Assembly: GCA_032622095.1 (NCBI GenBank)
Contig: CP136067.1
Location: forward strand, 61,328,893 to 61,392,892
Reading direction: 5' to 3'
Length of the DNA: 64,000 nt
From: Siphonodentalium dalli
Lineage: Eukaryota; Mollusca; Scaphopoda; Gadilida; Siphonodentaliidae
Every line of letters starts with the position of its first letter. Position 1 is the first letter of the stretch. Position numbers and translations under genes: made by a program. Shown in pieces: positions 1 to 10,450 of this stretch. The notes under the pieces were generated by a model. It was not told where the DNA came from. It did not search any database and saw only the letters and a program-made list of their open reading frames with translations.

Positions 1-470
1 TCCAGAATCTGAATCGGATTTTAGCGAAATAACGCCTCTGGGAGTATTTTGGACGGGTCAAATCTTGATCCCGACCTGACTTTGACATTCAAAAAGATCA
101 ATTCAAGGTCAAATCTGGTAAAACGGAAGTATTTCAACGAAATTTGATACCTACTGTTACTTTTGTCCCAGGAGTGTTTCGGGTGGGTCAAATCATGACC
201 CTGACCTGATCTTGACATTCAAAATTGTCAATTCAAGGTCAAATCGGGTAAAGCCGGGCGGATTTCGACGGGTACTTTTGTCGTGACTTTTGTCCGGGGA
301 GTGTTTTGGACGGGTCAAATCGTGACCCCGACACGACCTTCACCTTTAAAATAGTCAATTCAATGTTAAATCGCGCAATTCTCCGAAAATCAGAGGGGAA
401 CATCCCGGACGAAGTCGGGTCCACCAGATTCAGCTACTATTATATATTTCTAGATTTATATTAGTTACAA
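1..470 (-). repeat. Interspersed repeat with ~130-bp internal tandem units
   Basis: Three diverged units of about 125-130 bp each contain a phrase meaning 'gggtcaaatc..gaccc..gacct..cttgacattc..gtcaattcaaggtcaaat'. Read on the minus strand, the edge near 400-425 gives a phrase ending in CCCGACTTCGTCCGGG. The same phrase opens a plus-strand repeat at about 59,280. The two are members of one dispersed family in opposite orientation; this copy is cut by the window edge. The short open frames here are by-products of the tandem repeat. The class is not resolved: it could be a SINE-like or non-autonomous retroposon. Confidence 0.6.
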
Positions 471-694
471 ACTAAATACCTGTATATTGTACAAAGAAAT
501 GTTTGACAAATATATCTGTATCAATATTACCATACGGGTCATTAAAATAGATACGACGAAACAAATTTTGAAAAAGGTGCATGTATCAGGTAAATTTTTA
601 TATTTCAAATGATGACAGGAATGCGGAAAATTGAAGTACCTACGTAATACTGGCTATCCGCATGAAGAGATATACATGTATATAAAAAAACAAA

Positions 695-2000
695 ATAGAA
701 GATGACTGCTGGTGACAATGTTTTCCAAAAAAATCAAAGCATTCGATAGCTCCCATCTAGTTGTCAGCCCGAAGATCAATATGAAGTTTGGTGACTATCA
801 GATAAGGGATATGTCTGTACAGTTGCTAAACAATTCAGTCATGCAAAAGAGGATCAAAGAGTAAGATACCAAATTGCTGCCTGTGGTAATGTTTTTTAAC
901 GAAATTCGGGAAAATTAGATTACTCTCATCCTGGTTATCCAGAAGATCATTGTGGAATCTGGTGACGATCGGACAAGGGGTGTCGTCTGTAGGATCAACT
1001 AAATTATTTAGCCATAAAAATAGTAAAATTGAAGATCACCGCTGGCAGTGATGTCTTCACAAGGACAGTTTGAGAACAAAATATGGCTCACATCTAGCGG
1101 TGACCCAAAATATCCACATGAGAAAAAGTTCTCCAATAAAAGCTGGCTGCAGGGTGCGCCAATTGATTCAAATTAGAAATTTAGCAGGGTGTACTGCTTG
1201 TGGCCATGTTTTCCCCGCAAATTTGATAGACTGGTGGACAAAACCACTGAATCCGTTGAATCAATATACATGTATACATGGATTAATTTATATGCATTGT
1301 TATACACAGTACTGGTATATAAAGGTACTGAAAATAACTATATTACTAGTATACACAAAATAAACCATATATCATGGCTATGGGTTCTAATATCTGAACA
1401 TGACAGCTGAGAACTTGGTGTGCATTAAAGAGTGGTGGTTTCTCAAGCATATCTAACCCTCCACGTTAGTAACATGCCATTAAATGTCATAAGTATAATC
1501 TAGCTTGAGGACAGAAGTGATCCATAAAACCCCCCTTAATTCAACCAGGTCCTCGCGCGATGTATGGTCGATCACATGATTATCTAGGGGGGGGGGGTTA
1601 TAATTGTTGTATAAAAACATCACTGCATGTAAATATAAAATAAAATAGTGCTACATCTTATTACAGATTATTGCCATATATAATCAGTGATTATACAGAC
1701 AGTCTGACAAAATAAAGTTTCAGTGACACTCTATCCGAAGAGGGGAATAATTTCATCTGTTACAGTCAATGGAGCAATTATGAATCTGGAAAGGTGAAAT
1801 TTAGATATCGACATGACGCGATAACATATAACGTAAATGCAATATGGCCGCTGGCGACCATTTTTTCCTATGAAATTAAAAAAATATTTGATAGCTCTCA
1901 TCTGATAGATCAATATCAAGATAAATATGAAGTTTGGTGATGATCGGATGAGTGAAGTGGACTGTGGTCTGTGCTAAACGGTTTAGTAATGCTTAAAAAG
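695..2000 (+). repeat. Diverged dispersed/tandem repeat, ~160-bp units
   Basis: At least four related segments (about 698-860, 866-1020, 1026-1140 and 1840-2000) share an ordered set of phrases: 'gctgctggtgac..atgttttcc', 'gatagctc.catct', 'agatcaatatgaagtttggtga.gatcgga', 'taaacggttcagtcatgc'. They are strongly diverged, and about 640 bp of unrelated AT-rich sequence (1200-1840) separates the third from the fourth. I see no gene. Open frames at 1070-1410 have no recognisable domain and are judged to be chance. Confidence 0.5.
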
Positions 2001-2260
2001 ATTCTTACCATAATATTTTTATGTTCACTTTATAAACTTCACTGTGTCATATTTGTCATGTATTGAGTTTGATATCTTTTGTTAACAGTTTATAAATCAT
2101 GTTTGTTATTTTAATTTATGTGTTTATTATCATTAAATAAAGTTGCATTCCTTAAAAAGATTCTTACCTCAATGTTTTGTGTTAACTTTATAAACTCCAC
2201 TGAGTCATCTTTGTCATGTAGTGAATTTGATATCTTTTGTTAACAGTTTATAAATCATGT
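1992..2260 (+). repeat. Direct duplication, 159-bp spacing
   Basis: The segment starting CTTAAAAAGATTCTTACC at 1992 is repeated at 2151, and similarity continues for about 110 bp, ending with GTTAACAGTTTATAAATCATGT in both. The intervening ~50 bp is not repeated. It is a simple local duplication with moderate divergence. Confidence 0.75.
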
Positions 2261-3221
2261 ATGTCTCGTGTTCGTTATTATATTATATACACTTTATAGT
2301 GTGTTTTCAGAACGAACAAAAAAATGAATAAAATCAACAAATTTGTAAATTTGAAAACAATTCAAACGTTGTTGTATTCCATGTCCCAGCCCGGACATAT
2401 ACACCAAATTTCAATAATATTCATTGAGAAACAACGGACCAAACGCTATATAACACCCGTATACATATTTTATTCCGAGCCGGACTCAGCCTCGGGTACA
2501 TGCTATAGTAGGTACCGAATTGACACACGTCGACTGGGGCGAGTTGGCCCTGGGGCGATTAGGCCGATTATGGCACCTTCTATAATTTACCGTATGTATC
2601 CGTTTACGCGTAGTTTACTTTAGAAAGTTCCGCAATTAATACCGTAAATAGAGCGACCATATTTGACAGAAAATGCCTCTGTTATTGATTATCAAGTTGC
2701 TATACATTAAAAACGACAAATTCACATGCTCGTTCAAGCGCAGTAGTCTATTCCCCCCATATTAAAGGACATCCACAAATACTAAATAACGCTAACCTAC
2801 TGCCGAATGTTTTACACGACAACTGTTAACATATTTGGGCTGAATTCATCTGACGCGGTATTATTCCTCAAAATAAACAACAAAACCATCGTTACTTGGA
2901 AATGTAGTTTGGGCTAACATTTACATAAATCCTCCACATCATTTATCCCGACACACACGTCAGATGAAAAACAGCCATGAAGTAAACGGCCAAATTGGCC
3001 GAAATGAGTATTGCTCAGTGCAAAAATCACCCGAGGTAGTGGCATAATAATTCATGCTCGCACATTTACCAATATCACACCTTCGGTCGAACAGACATGG
3101 GTAATTCATAGCCATATACTTTGACGGTGTAACATTAACACAATTCTCAGTCGGCAATAATAGATCATTGTCCCGACTGCAGACATAATAACTAAATACA
3201 CAACAATACTCATTTCGTGCA

Positions 3222-3224
<3 letters not shown>
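2261..3224. other. No gene seen
   Basis: AT-rich sequence. A 99-codon open frame at 2324-2623 has no recognisable domain, no repeat similarity within the window and no splice context, so it is not called as a gene. Confidence 0.5.

Positions 3225-3309
<85 letters not shown>
3225..3309. repeat. (TA)n microsatellite
   Basis: About 85 uninterrupted bases of alternating T and A. Homopolymer-rich A and G runs follow at 3440-3550, including a 17-base G run at 3492-3508. Confidence 0.97.
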
Positions 3310-3311
<2 letters not shown>

Positions 3312-3383
3312 CTTTATTGCCTCCAACTGGGGAGAGTATATTATATACAACATTATTTACAAACACAGATAACATGGATAACA

Positions 3384-3655
3384 TGAATGTCACAAGCATG
3401 TGGTTGGACAGATTATACCAATATGTGATATTATTATTTACAAAAAAAAAAAAAAAAAAAAAAATCAAATTTAAATAAAAAGGGAAAAATAGGGGGGGGG
3501 GGGGGGGGTATCAAAATCAAATAAAAAAAAAAAAATCAAATAAAAAAAATTAATAAAAACAATCATTTTTACTGAGACACAGATACTCATAAATGTCACA
3601 AGCATATGGCTGAACAAATTACACCAATGTGATATTATATTCGTTGAAAATAGAA
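3384..3655 (-). repeat. Duplicated 3'-tail motif of the minus-strand LINE
   Basis: Two copies of a ~55-bp phrase (about 3384-3440 and 3590-3650), each containing GTCACAAGCATRTGG then ACANATTATACCAATATGTG-like sequence, are separated by about 200 bp of A/G-rich sequence. They lie just beyond the end of the LINE ORF2 remnant on the minus strand, so they are probably its 3'-UTR/tail, duplicated or nested. The link to the LINE is inferred from position only. Confidence 0.45.
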
Positions 3656-3795
3656 ACAAATTAAGGAAAATGTTTATTTGTTATTAGTCTACACATAGCC
3701 ACGAACTACGATGATGTTACATCAATTATCAAATTGTGGCATCTCTGGATGGGTGAAATTAAGTCTGGGTCCTCTGAGCCGAGTACTATCGCAAG

Positions 3796-4219
3796 AAAGT
3801 CATCTCTTGATATATAGACCATCCAGGTAGAGGACGACGCCAACGCCGTGGTGGTTTAATAATGTCTCCCATAGACGGTTCCTCAGCTGTAGAATTGACA
3901 GACCTATACAAGAGAACATTAAGTGATATAGTTCGTTATCGTATGTTTTGTAGCATTGGTGGCACGTCAGGTTATTTTGGAAAGTTGTTTTGTTCAATAG
4001 TTTCGCCAAATTGAAGAATTTGTCAGCTGCATTCGGGCGAGACTGAAGAAGCCTCCAAATTTTCCACCCAGAGAGAGGGTCTCGAAGAACTTTGGTAGCA
4101 ACAGAAAATTTCTTATCACTGGACATGGATTGATTCCATTGTGACATGTAGGTGATCTTCACGACACTTTTCACAATTCTCTTCCATGAGTTTTTATCGG
4201 GGAAGTCGCCGTGGATTAG
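3796..4219 (-). pseudogene. LINE ORF2 C-terminal remnant
   Basis: The minus-strand frame encodes about 140 residues typical of the end of a LINE reverse-transcriptase polyprotein, not its catalytic part. It opens with a D-F-P-D-K-N-S-W phrase and contains a zinc-ribbon-like C-X2-C-X8-H-X4-C motif (CHQC...HLMFSC) near the middle. The endonuclease and the RT palm are absent: this remnant starts within 10 bp of the ORF1 stop codon. After the in-frame stop at about 3,798 a related tail continues in another frame to about 3,700, so there is also a frameshift. This is most simply an internally deleted, dead LINE copy. The clade is not determined. Confidence 0.65.
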
Positions 4220-4227
4220 AACATTAT

Positions 4228-5108
4228 CTACTTAGCCAGCTTAGCCGTCTTTTCTCTCCCATCGGGGGAGGAAGTGGATGTCTGGCTACTCCTGTTACGC
4301 TTCCTCTCATTGCGACTCGCATTTAGTATTGAATTTGTAAGGTATTTTTTCCCTTCTGGGCTCAAGTGCAAACCCGAAGCCTCATCCGATTTGAACTGTG
4401 AACGGATAACAAATCCTTCTTTATTTGTGTACAGTTTAGAATTATTTACATATGTCAGCTTAGAACTTCTCAATTTACACATCTTTGCGACGAAAGCGTT
4501 TATCTTGTCCGCAGCTTCGTTATGTAGGGTCATTTTCCTACCTTTCCCCTTCCTCGGCGGAATGCTGCAGAAACTGAATCTGGCGTTTTCGAAAACACGT
4601 TCCAGCTCCTGTAGACCAAACCCGAATTTCAATTCCACTAATTGTGCATCATAATCACAATGTAGAATATCATTTGTTCCCAGATGTAGGATAACATGCT
4701 TCACGTCCTCCAATACCACCGAATCCTCCCTTTTAACCAGTTTTATTAATTCATGAACTCTACCCATATCGGCGCCCGAGAAGTTAAACTTCTTCACATT
4801 CGCATCCTCTACTTCGAGGCCGTAACAGTTACTAGCACCGAGTAGAATCGTATCAGATGCACTCTCGTCCGCCCCATTGGTATCATCTTCTCCATGTTGC
4901 ACGTCGTATATATCATCACTCTCGTCACTTTCGGTATGTCCGCTATCGTCAACATTGATCACCTCGTACACACTATCGCTATCTGAGTTGTCGTCACTCT
5001 CAACGTCATCAGGTATATCATCCAGTACTGTTATAGGAGCGCGATTGCGTCTACCGTTGTATCCGTTAGTCCGTGCTGAGTGCCCGGGCTTGTGTTTCTT
5101 GTCACAAT
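4228..5108 (-). pseudogene. LINE ORF1, C-terminal half (SGNH esterase-like), split by the Ngaro insertion
   Basis: Downstream half of a minus-strand ORF1. It begins at 5108 with the last residue pair of a CCHC zinc knuckle, runs through a basic stretch and a long acidic Asp/Ser-rich linker (about 4,870-5,030 in DNA), then an SGNH/GDSL-type hydrolase-like fold: a G-A-S-N block I, a G-T-N-D block III, and a D..G-L-H block V near the end, followed by a Lys/Arg/Ser-rich tail and a TAG stop at 4228-4230. ORF1 proteins with zinc knuckles plus an esterase domain are known in CR1/L2-like LINEs. The serine of block I is in a GAS context instead of the usual GDS. Together with 10937-11594 it makes 1,539 bases (513 codons including stop), so it was a single frame before the insertion. 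Confidence 0.8.
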
Positions 5109-5315
5109 GATAACTTTCCCGCGTTTTCTTGTATTAGCGGGAAAGTATTGTATTCACAGCTCGATGAATAATGTATGTTATGAGTAGGCGGAGTTTTCAT
5201 TAAGCCAGCAGCCAATGAAAAGTTGTTATTGGAGAATTGATTTCGGCGGGAAATCAGTGGAGTGTAGTCACTTCTAGTCCTAACTTTGTTGGTTCAGCAC
5301 ACAAATTTTTATTTA
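5109..5315 (+). repeat. Ngaro split direct repeat A1
   Basis: Starts GATAACTTTCCCGCGTTTTC and ends ACAAATTTTTATTTA. A near-identical second copy (A2) is at 10243-10450. The two differ mainly at one spot (GAAAGTATTG in A1, GACATATATTG in A2). It lies 37 bp before the first ATG of the element and so should carry its 5' leader and probably its promoter. Confidence 0.95.
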
Positions 5316-5352
5316 TCGTCAAAACAATCGTTGTACTTGGGAACTTTTCGTC

Positions 5353-8300
5353 ATGGAACAACACCAGCATGATGCAGCTACACTGATTCCGGAGTCGATA
5401 CAAAAGGCAGTAGATGCGGCAGTCCAGCGATCGCAGAATGGAATGTTAACGGAGCTGAAACAGCTATTGGCGGTTGAGTTGGGAGGACTTCACACGAAGA
5501 TAAGTAGTACACAAGTCGACTTATCTCAGCAGCAAATGCGACAGATAGACACCTTAAATGAGTCTAAATATACTTTTAAAAAGAAAAGTCATGAAGACCA
5601 GTTCAAGTCTAATGCCAAAGTATTGTCAAATTTGAATGCGGCCAGTGCTTCACTCAGTAAAGATAAAGTGGAACAAGCAGATTTTGATTGTGCAAGGCAA
5701 AAGGTGCAAGATGGTATGGATTTGTTAAATTTTAGACAAAAATGCATTAAGATAGCAGATTCAAATGAAAATGGTTGGTCTGTAGTACATGAGTATCTTT
5801 CTAATCCTTTAGCGGACGACTCTGAAGACGAAAAGAAACTCAGCAAGGCAGTCAATGCTGCAGGGCGGAAAGCCAAGTCAGCTAAAAACAAAAAGAAAGC
5901 TACACGACAGCGTCCTTATTCAATTGCTGAGTCTGCAGTCCGAGGGAAAGCCAGTTCACAACATTCAGCTCCAAAGTCCGACCGAGGCATCAAGCCGGGA
6001 CAGTGCTGGAACTGTCATTTATATGGGCATTGGATTAGAGACTGCACGGCCTCCAAGAACGACCGAAATAAGATGAGTATTGATAATGTTTACATTAGTA
6101 CCAGTTTCGGCGGTGAGGGGGTCAATGTGGTCGAGAAATCACAACAAAGCGAATGTCGCAATAACAAGAGTAATGATTTGAATCACACTCAAATGTTAAC
6201 GCAGGGTGGTGAACGCATACAACTGATTCGGCCCGAATATAACAAAGCAATATCGCAGTACAGCGATGTGTTTACATGCAGTCGGTTCAGTGATCAGAGC
6301 GAGCGAGCGGAATCGCAGTTGAGCGAACTATTGTTTACAAATAATCGCTTGAGTGAACAGGCAGAGAGTCAGTTACCGAAAATGACAGTACAAACAGACA
6401 ACACTGTCGGGTTTTCGTTTAAAGCGAATGAGCATTCTCCGGTCGGTAGTTTGCGTGAGAACATTGGGGAATGGAGAAATTTAAGCGATGTTAACACTCA
6501 TGTTATTGATGTTATCCAGAATTGTTATAGATTACCATTTAGCACGATGCATGATGTGGCGGTGTTAAAGAATAATAAATCAGCATTGGATAGCAAAATT
6601 TTCGTTGAAAAAGAAATATACACTTTGCTTAAATCGGGTCGGATACAGCAAGTGCTAAATATTCCGAAAGTGGTTAATCCTCTAACGGTGGCTTATAATA
6701 GGTCCGGAAAACCTAGGTTGGTTTTAGACTGTAGACACGTTAACCCAAATTTACATCTGTTCAAACATAAATATGAAGATGCTTCAGTAGTGATGCATTT
6801 ATTTGAGAAAGGGAGTTATCTGTTTACATTTGATTTAGGATCAGCATATCATCACATTTTGATAAATTCAGATTATTGTGAATATTTGGGTTTTGCTTGG
6901 TTATATTCTGATGGCATAATTAAATATTATGTCTTTAAAGTTTTACCATTTGGGTTGTCTACGAGTGGATTTATTTTTTCAAAAGTAATGAGGGAAGTGG
7001 TTAAACATTGGAGAAGTCAAGGAATGAAAATTGTCATGTTCTTAGATGACGGAATCGGGGGAAACTCTGATTATTTTTCAGCGTCAAGGGACGCAGTGCA
7101 AATCAAAGAAGATTTGTACAGGTTCGGATTTATTTTATCCGATGAAAAGTGTAATTGGGAACCGAAACAGAACGTAACGTGGTTGGGATTAATTTGGAAT
7201 ACTGTAGAAGGTAAAATAACAGTTTCTGAGGAACGGGTGTGTAGATTACAACGTTCCATTGATCTCTTGCTTGATCTTGTGAGAAAAGGAAATAGTTTGG
7301 TACGAGCGCGTACGTTAGCCGGTTTGGCGTGTATGATTGTTTTCGGAAACGATGCCCGATTGAATACGAGATATATATTTGATTGTCTCAATGGCAGAGC
7401 CAGTTGGAATTCGAAAGTGATGTTGAACGCTCAAGTTCTTGAGGAACTTAACTTTTGGAATTCAAATTTTAAGTGTATGAATGCAACGGGTGTTGATATG
7501 GAATGTACTGACGTTGCTCCTGATTTGGTCGCTTGGAGCGATGCCTCGGGTGAGGGTTACGGCGGTTTGATAAAAGATAACGACCGCAGTATAGTTATAA
7601 AAGAGCAAAGTTCCGTCGGTTACGATAAATCCGGATTTCGGGAATCTGGTTTGGTTTTTAAACAAAAAGCACGCAAACGTTTCGGAGAAACGGGATTATG
7701 TGCGTTTGATAGCGTTGACATGCGCGATAATATGACAACCGGATTTTGTGAATCTGGTAGCGTTAATAAACGCGACGGTAAGAAAACCGGATTTTGTGAA
7801 TCTGGTTGTGCTGACATGAGCGATAATGTGAAAACCGGATTTTGTGAATCTGGTAGCGTTAATAAACGCGATGATCAGGAAACCTGATTTTGTGAATCTG
7901 GTTGCGCTGGCATGCGCGATAATTTGAAAACCGGATTTTGTGAATCTGGTGGCGTTAATAAGCGCGAAGGTACGAAAACCGGACTTTGTGAATCTGGTTG
8001 CGTTAATATGCGCCACGAAGTGAAAACCGGATTTTGTGAATCTGGTAGCGTTAATAAGCGCGATAGTATTAAAACCCGATTTTTTGAATCTGGTTACGTA
8101 TATAGTGTCAAAAACACTGAATTTCGTGAATCCAGTAGCGTATGTGAGAGGCGAACTGCGGATAGCGCAGAATGCGTGGAGCGCGTTTGTTGCGGTACTT
8201 GGGCAGCAGATGAAAGCTCGCTTAGTTCTACTTGGCGAGAATTAGAAGCGGTTCACAGAATCGTAAAAGATTTTACGGAAAGCGCAAACGTGGCTGGTAA

Positions 8301-8939
8301 ATCTATTGAGTGGTCAACAGATAATCAAATGTTTGTAGAATTTTGAATGCCGGTAGCAAATTAAAAGATTTACATAAAATATCTTTATCCGTTAGGGATG
8401 TTTGTCAAGATCATGATTTAAAAATATTTCCTAAATGGATACCACGGAGCCAAAATAAAATCGCAGATGAGCTCAGCAGAAACAAAGATGCTGATGATTG
8501 GGGCATTCAAATAAGTTTGTTCAACGAAATCGATAGCATGTGGGGTCCCCATACTATTGATAGGTTCGCATTTGATTACAATGCGAAATGTGCGAGGTTT
8601 AATTCGCGTTTTTGGTGTAAAGGAACCGAAGCAGTAGATGCATTTCGGCAGCATTGGGACGCTGAGAATAATTGGTTGGTTCCTCCTCCGAAATTAGTCT
8701 GTAAAGTTTTGCAGAAAATGAGACGTGATAATGCCAAGGGAACGTTGATAATTCCGAGATGGCGATCGGCTCCATTCTGGCCTTTGCTATTCAAGGCTGA
8801 CGGAAAATGTAGTAATTTCGTATACGGATATTATACTTTGCCAGATCATAGTATTATCAAGGGCAGAGGAAATAACGGGGTTTTCGGCTTGCAGAAAACG
8901 CCATTTCAAATGATTGCTCTAAAAATAAATTTTGAATGA
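5353..8939 (+). pseudogene. Ngaro Gag-RT-RNase H polyprotein (one stop, one frameshift)
   Basis: The first ATG after A1 opens one frame covering Gag and Pol. The N-terminal ~215 residues are Gln-, Lys- and Ala-rich without a recognised fold, followed by a CCHC knuckle C-X2-C-X4-H-X4-C at residues 218-231. The RT lies at about residues 400-690: catalytic Asp494 in an F-D-L-G-S-A-Y motif, an L-P-F-G-L-S motif, and F-L-D-D with Asp565/Asp566. RNase H starts with Asp730 (W-S-D-A-S-G) and continues with Glu in T-W-R-E-L-E (8239), Asp in W-S-T-D-N (8320) and the A-D-E-L-S-R end motif. Between the first Asp and the Glu sits a large tandem-repeat insert. A TGA replaces a repeat-unit GGA at 7885-7887. 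A single-base shift near 8,330-8,342 moves the frame; the tail runs to the TGA at 8937-8939, which overlaps the recombinase ATG. Confidence 0.9.
7624..8160 (+). repeat. Coding minisatellite (~48-bp units) inside the RNase H domain
   Basis: About eight good and three degenerate units of 48 bp, each encoding 16 residues of the pattern K-T-G-F-C-E-S-G-x-V-N-x-R-D-x-x. Two unit types alternate (one with N-K-R-D, one with x-M-R-D-N), giving a 96-bp higher-order period. All units keep the RNase H reading frame except for the TGA at 7885. Each unit centres on an imperfect palindrome, ACCGGATT-TTGTG-AATCTGGT. The minus strand is also open across most of the array. Outer units (around 7624-7700 and 8090-8150) are the most diverged, as expected for unequal exchange. 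Confidence 0.93.
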
Positions 8940-9981
8940 TACATACGTTTTGTAATGACATAATAATTTTTTCAGGTCTGAGGTTGAAGGATAACATTCA
9001 AAATAAAGTTGTGGAAGCAGGACTTTCTGTGGATCGAGAAAAGGGACTGATAGACAGTTTAAGCATGTATATAGTTTGTGCTAAGAGCGATTCAACCTCA
9101 AAGACATATTTGGCAGGTTTCAAGAGATGGGAAAGGTTTGCTAAACAAAAGGGATATGACGTGTTGCCAGCTAAACCAATATGTGTGGCTTTATATTTGA
9201 CTTATTTGTTGGTTAACCATGTTTCTAATCATGTCATTAACTCCGCAAAGTATTCAATCAAGTGGGCTCACAAGTTAAATGATTTGGTTGACCCTACAGA
9301 CAACGGTTGCGTACATTGTTTGCAAGAGTCGGCTAAGAGAAATTTCTCTAAGCCGACAAATCGTAAAGATCCGGTAACAAAAGAAATGCTAATTGATTTG
9401 TGCGAAATGTTCAAAAGTTCTGAAGATTTTTTTGACATTCGTGATTTAACTATGCTCCTGTTTGGATTTTCTGGCCTTTTGCGTTACGATGAATTATCAT
9501 CACTCAGAAAGAATGATGTGCAAGTTCTTGAAGATCATTTGAAGTTGATAATTAGAAAAAGTAAGACAGATAAGTACAGACAAGGAAATGAAGTACTAAT
9601 TGTGAAGGGAAGCAGTATAGCTTGCCCTTATAACATGTATATCAAATATTTCAAATTTGTTGAATCCGTTGACGGCGAAGAATTCTTGTTCAAGGCCGGC
9701 TTCAGGAGTGGTGGCTTGATTAAATTTAGATATAATGATAAAAAGTTGAGTTATACAACTGTTAAAGATCGATTGATCAGTAAGCTCAAGCTAGTGAGCA
9801 ATGGCCTAGATTTAGGCTTGCATAGCCTGAGGGCTGGTGGTGCTACATTAGCGGCTAATTCTAATGTAAAGAGCGTTGTTTGAAACGTCATGGAAGATGG
9901 GCTTCCGATAGTAGCAAAGGCAGATATGTGCAAGACGACCTGACATATCGTTTGCAAGTTTCAAGCAAGCTTGGCCTTTGA
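8936..9981 (+). pseudogene. Ngaro tyrosine recombinase (YR), single frameshift
   Basis: Integrase of the element: expected to resolve and insert a circular cDNA by a covalent tyrosine intermediate. It starts with an ATG that overlaps the preceding TGA as ATGA, suggesting termination-reinitiation. The N-terminal ~130 residues look like a SAM-like/core-binding domain. The catalytic domain has the first Arg in L-L-R-Y-D-E-L (about 9,478-9,495), the Lys of the K-S-K-T-D-K hairpin (about 9,560), and H-x-x-R in L-H-S-L-R-A-G-G (9,818-9,829). The frame then stops at 9881-9883. The adjacent frame continues with the second His in R-H-G-R-W and the nucleophile Tyr at 9925-9927, ending at TGA 9979-9981. 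A one-base loss in an A run near 9,868 explains the shift. All five or six catalytic positions are present in DNA, so the lesion looks recent. Confidence 0.9.
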
Positions 9982-10184
9982 GTAAATGTGTCTAATTACT
10001 TTGTTTATATTGAAATTGAGTTTATACATGTTGCATATGTTAAATTGACATGTTGAGAAACTATATGTATAGTGTGACAGTCACAATAATATTTTTAATA
10101 TTCAGGTTAAATTACAAAACTAATTTACATGAAGGGCAATTGATATTTAATATGCATCGGCGGCCAGTTTTTTGTAATGCTCTA

Positions 10185-10242
10185 GATGGCCTGGCTGATT
10201 GCTTTAGTAGTTTGTTATCATTATGGTAGAATTGGGAATACT
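10185..10242 (+). repeat. Ngaro split direct repeat B1
   Basis: 58 bp beginning GATGGCCTGGCTGATTGC and ending GGGAATACT, identical to B2 at 10879-10936. It directly abuts A2, so B1-A2 is the sequence a B2-to-A1 circle junction would have. Confidence 0.95.
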
Positions 10243-10450
10243 GATAACTTTCCCGCGTTTTCTTGTATTAGCGGGACATATATTGTATTCACAGCTCGAT
10301 GAATAATGTATGTTATGAGTAGGCGGAGTTTTCATTAAGCCAGCAGCCAATGAAAAGTTGTTATTGGAGAATTGATTTCGGCGGGAAATCAGTGGAGTGT
10401 AGTCACTTCTAGTCCTAACTTTGTTGGTTCAGCACACAAATTTTTATTTA
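10243..10450 (+). repeat. Ngaro split direct repeat A2
   Basis: 208-bp internal copy of A1, starting GATAACTTTCCCGCG immediately after B1 and ending ACAAATTTTTATTTA. Confidence 0.95.

Noticed and set aside
4274-5110. Plus-strand frames of 77 and 126 codons
   Set aside because: They are shadows of the minus-strand SGNH-type ORF1, whose blocks are clearly conserved.
7696-8016. Minus-strand frame with a regular T-R-F-T-K-S-G-F repeat
   Set aside because: It is the antisense of the coding minisatellite; the plus strand carries the conserved RNase H flanks.
5109-10450. Interpretation of A1 and A2 as ordinary LTRs
   Set aside because: No integrase, no TG..CA ends, no target duplication, a second repeat pair (B1/B2) and a tyrosine recombinase: the split-repeat model fits and the LTR model does not.
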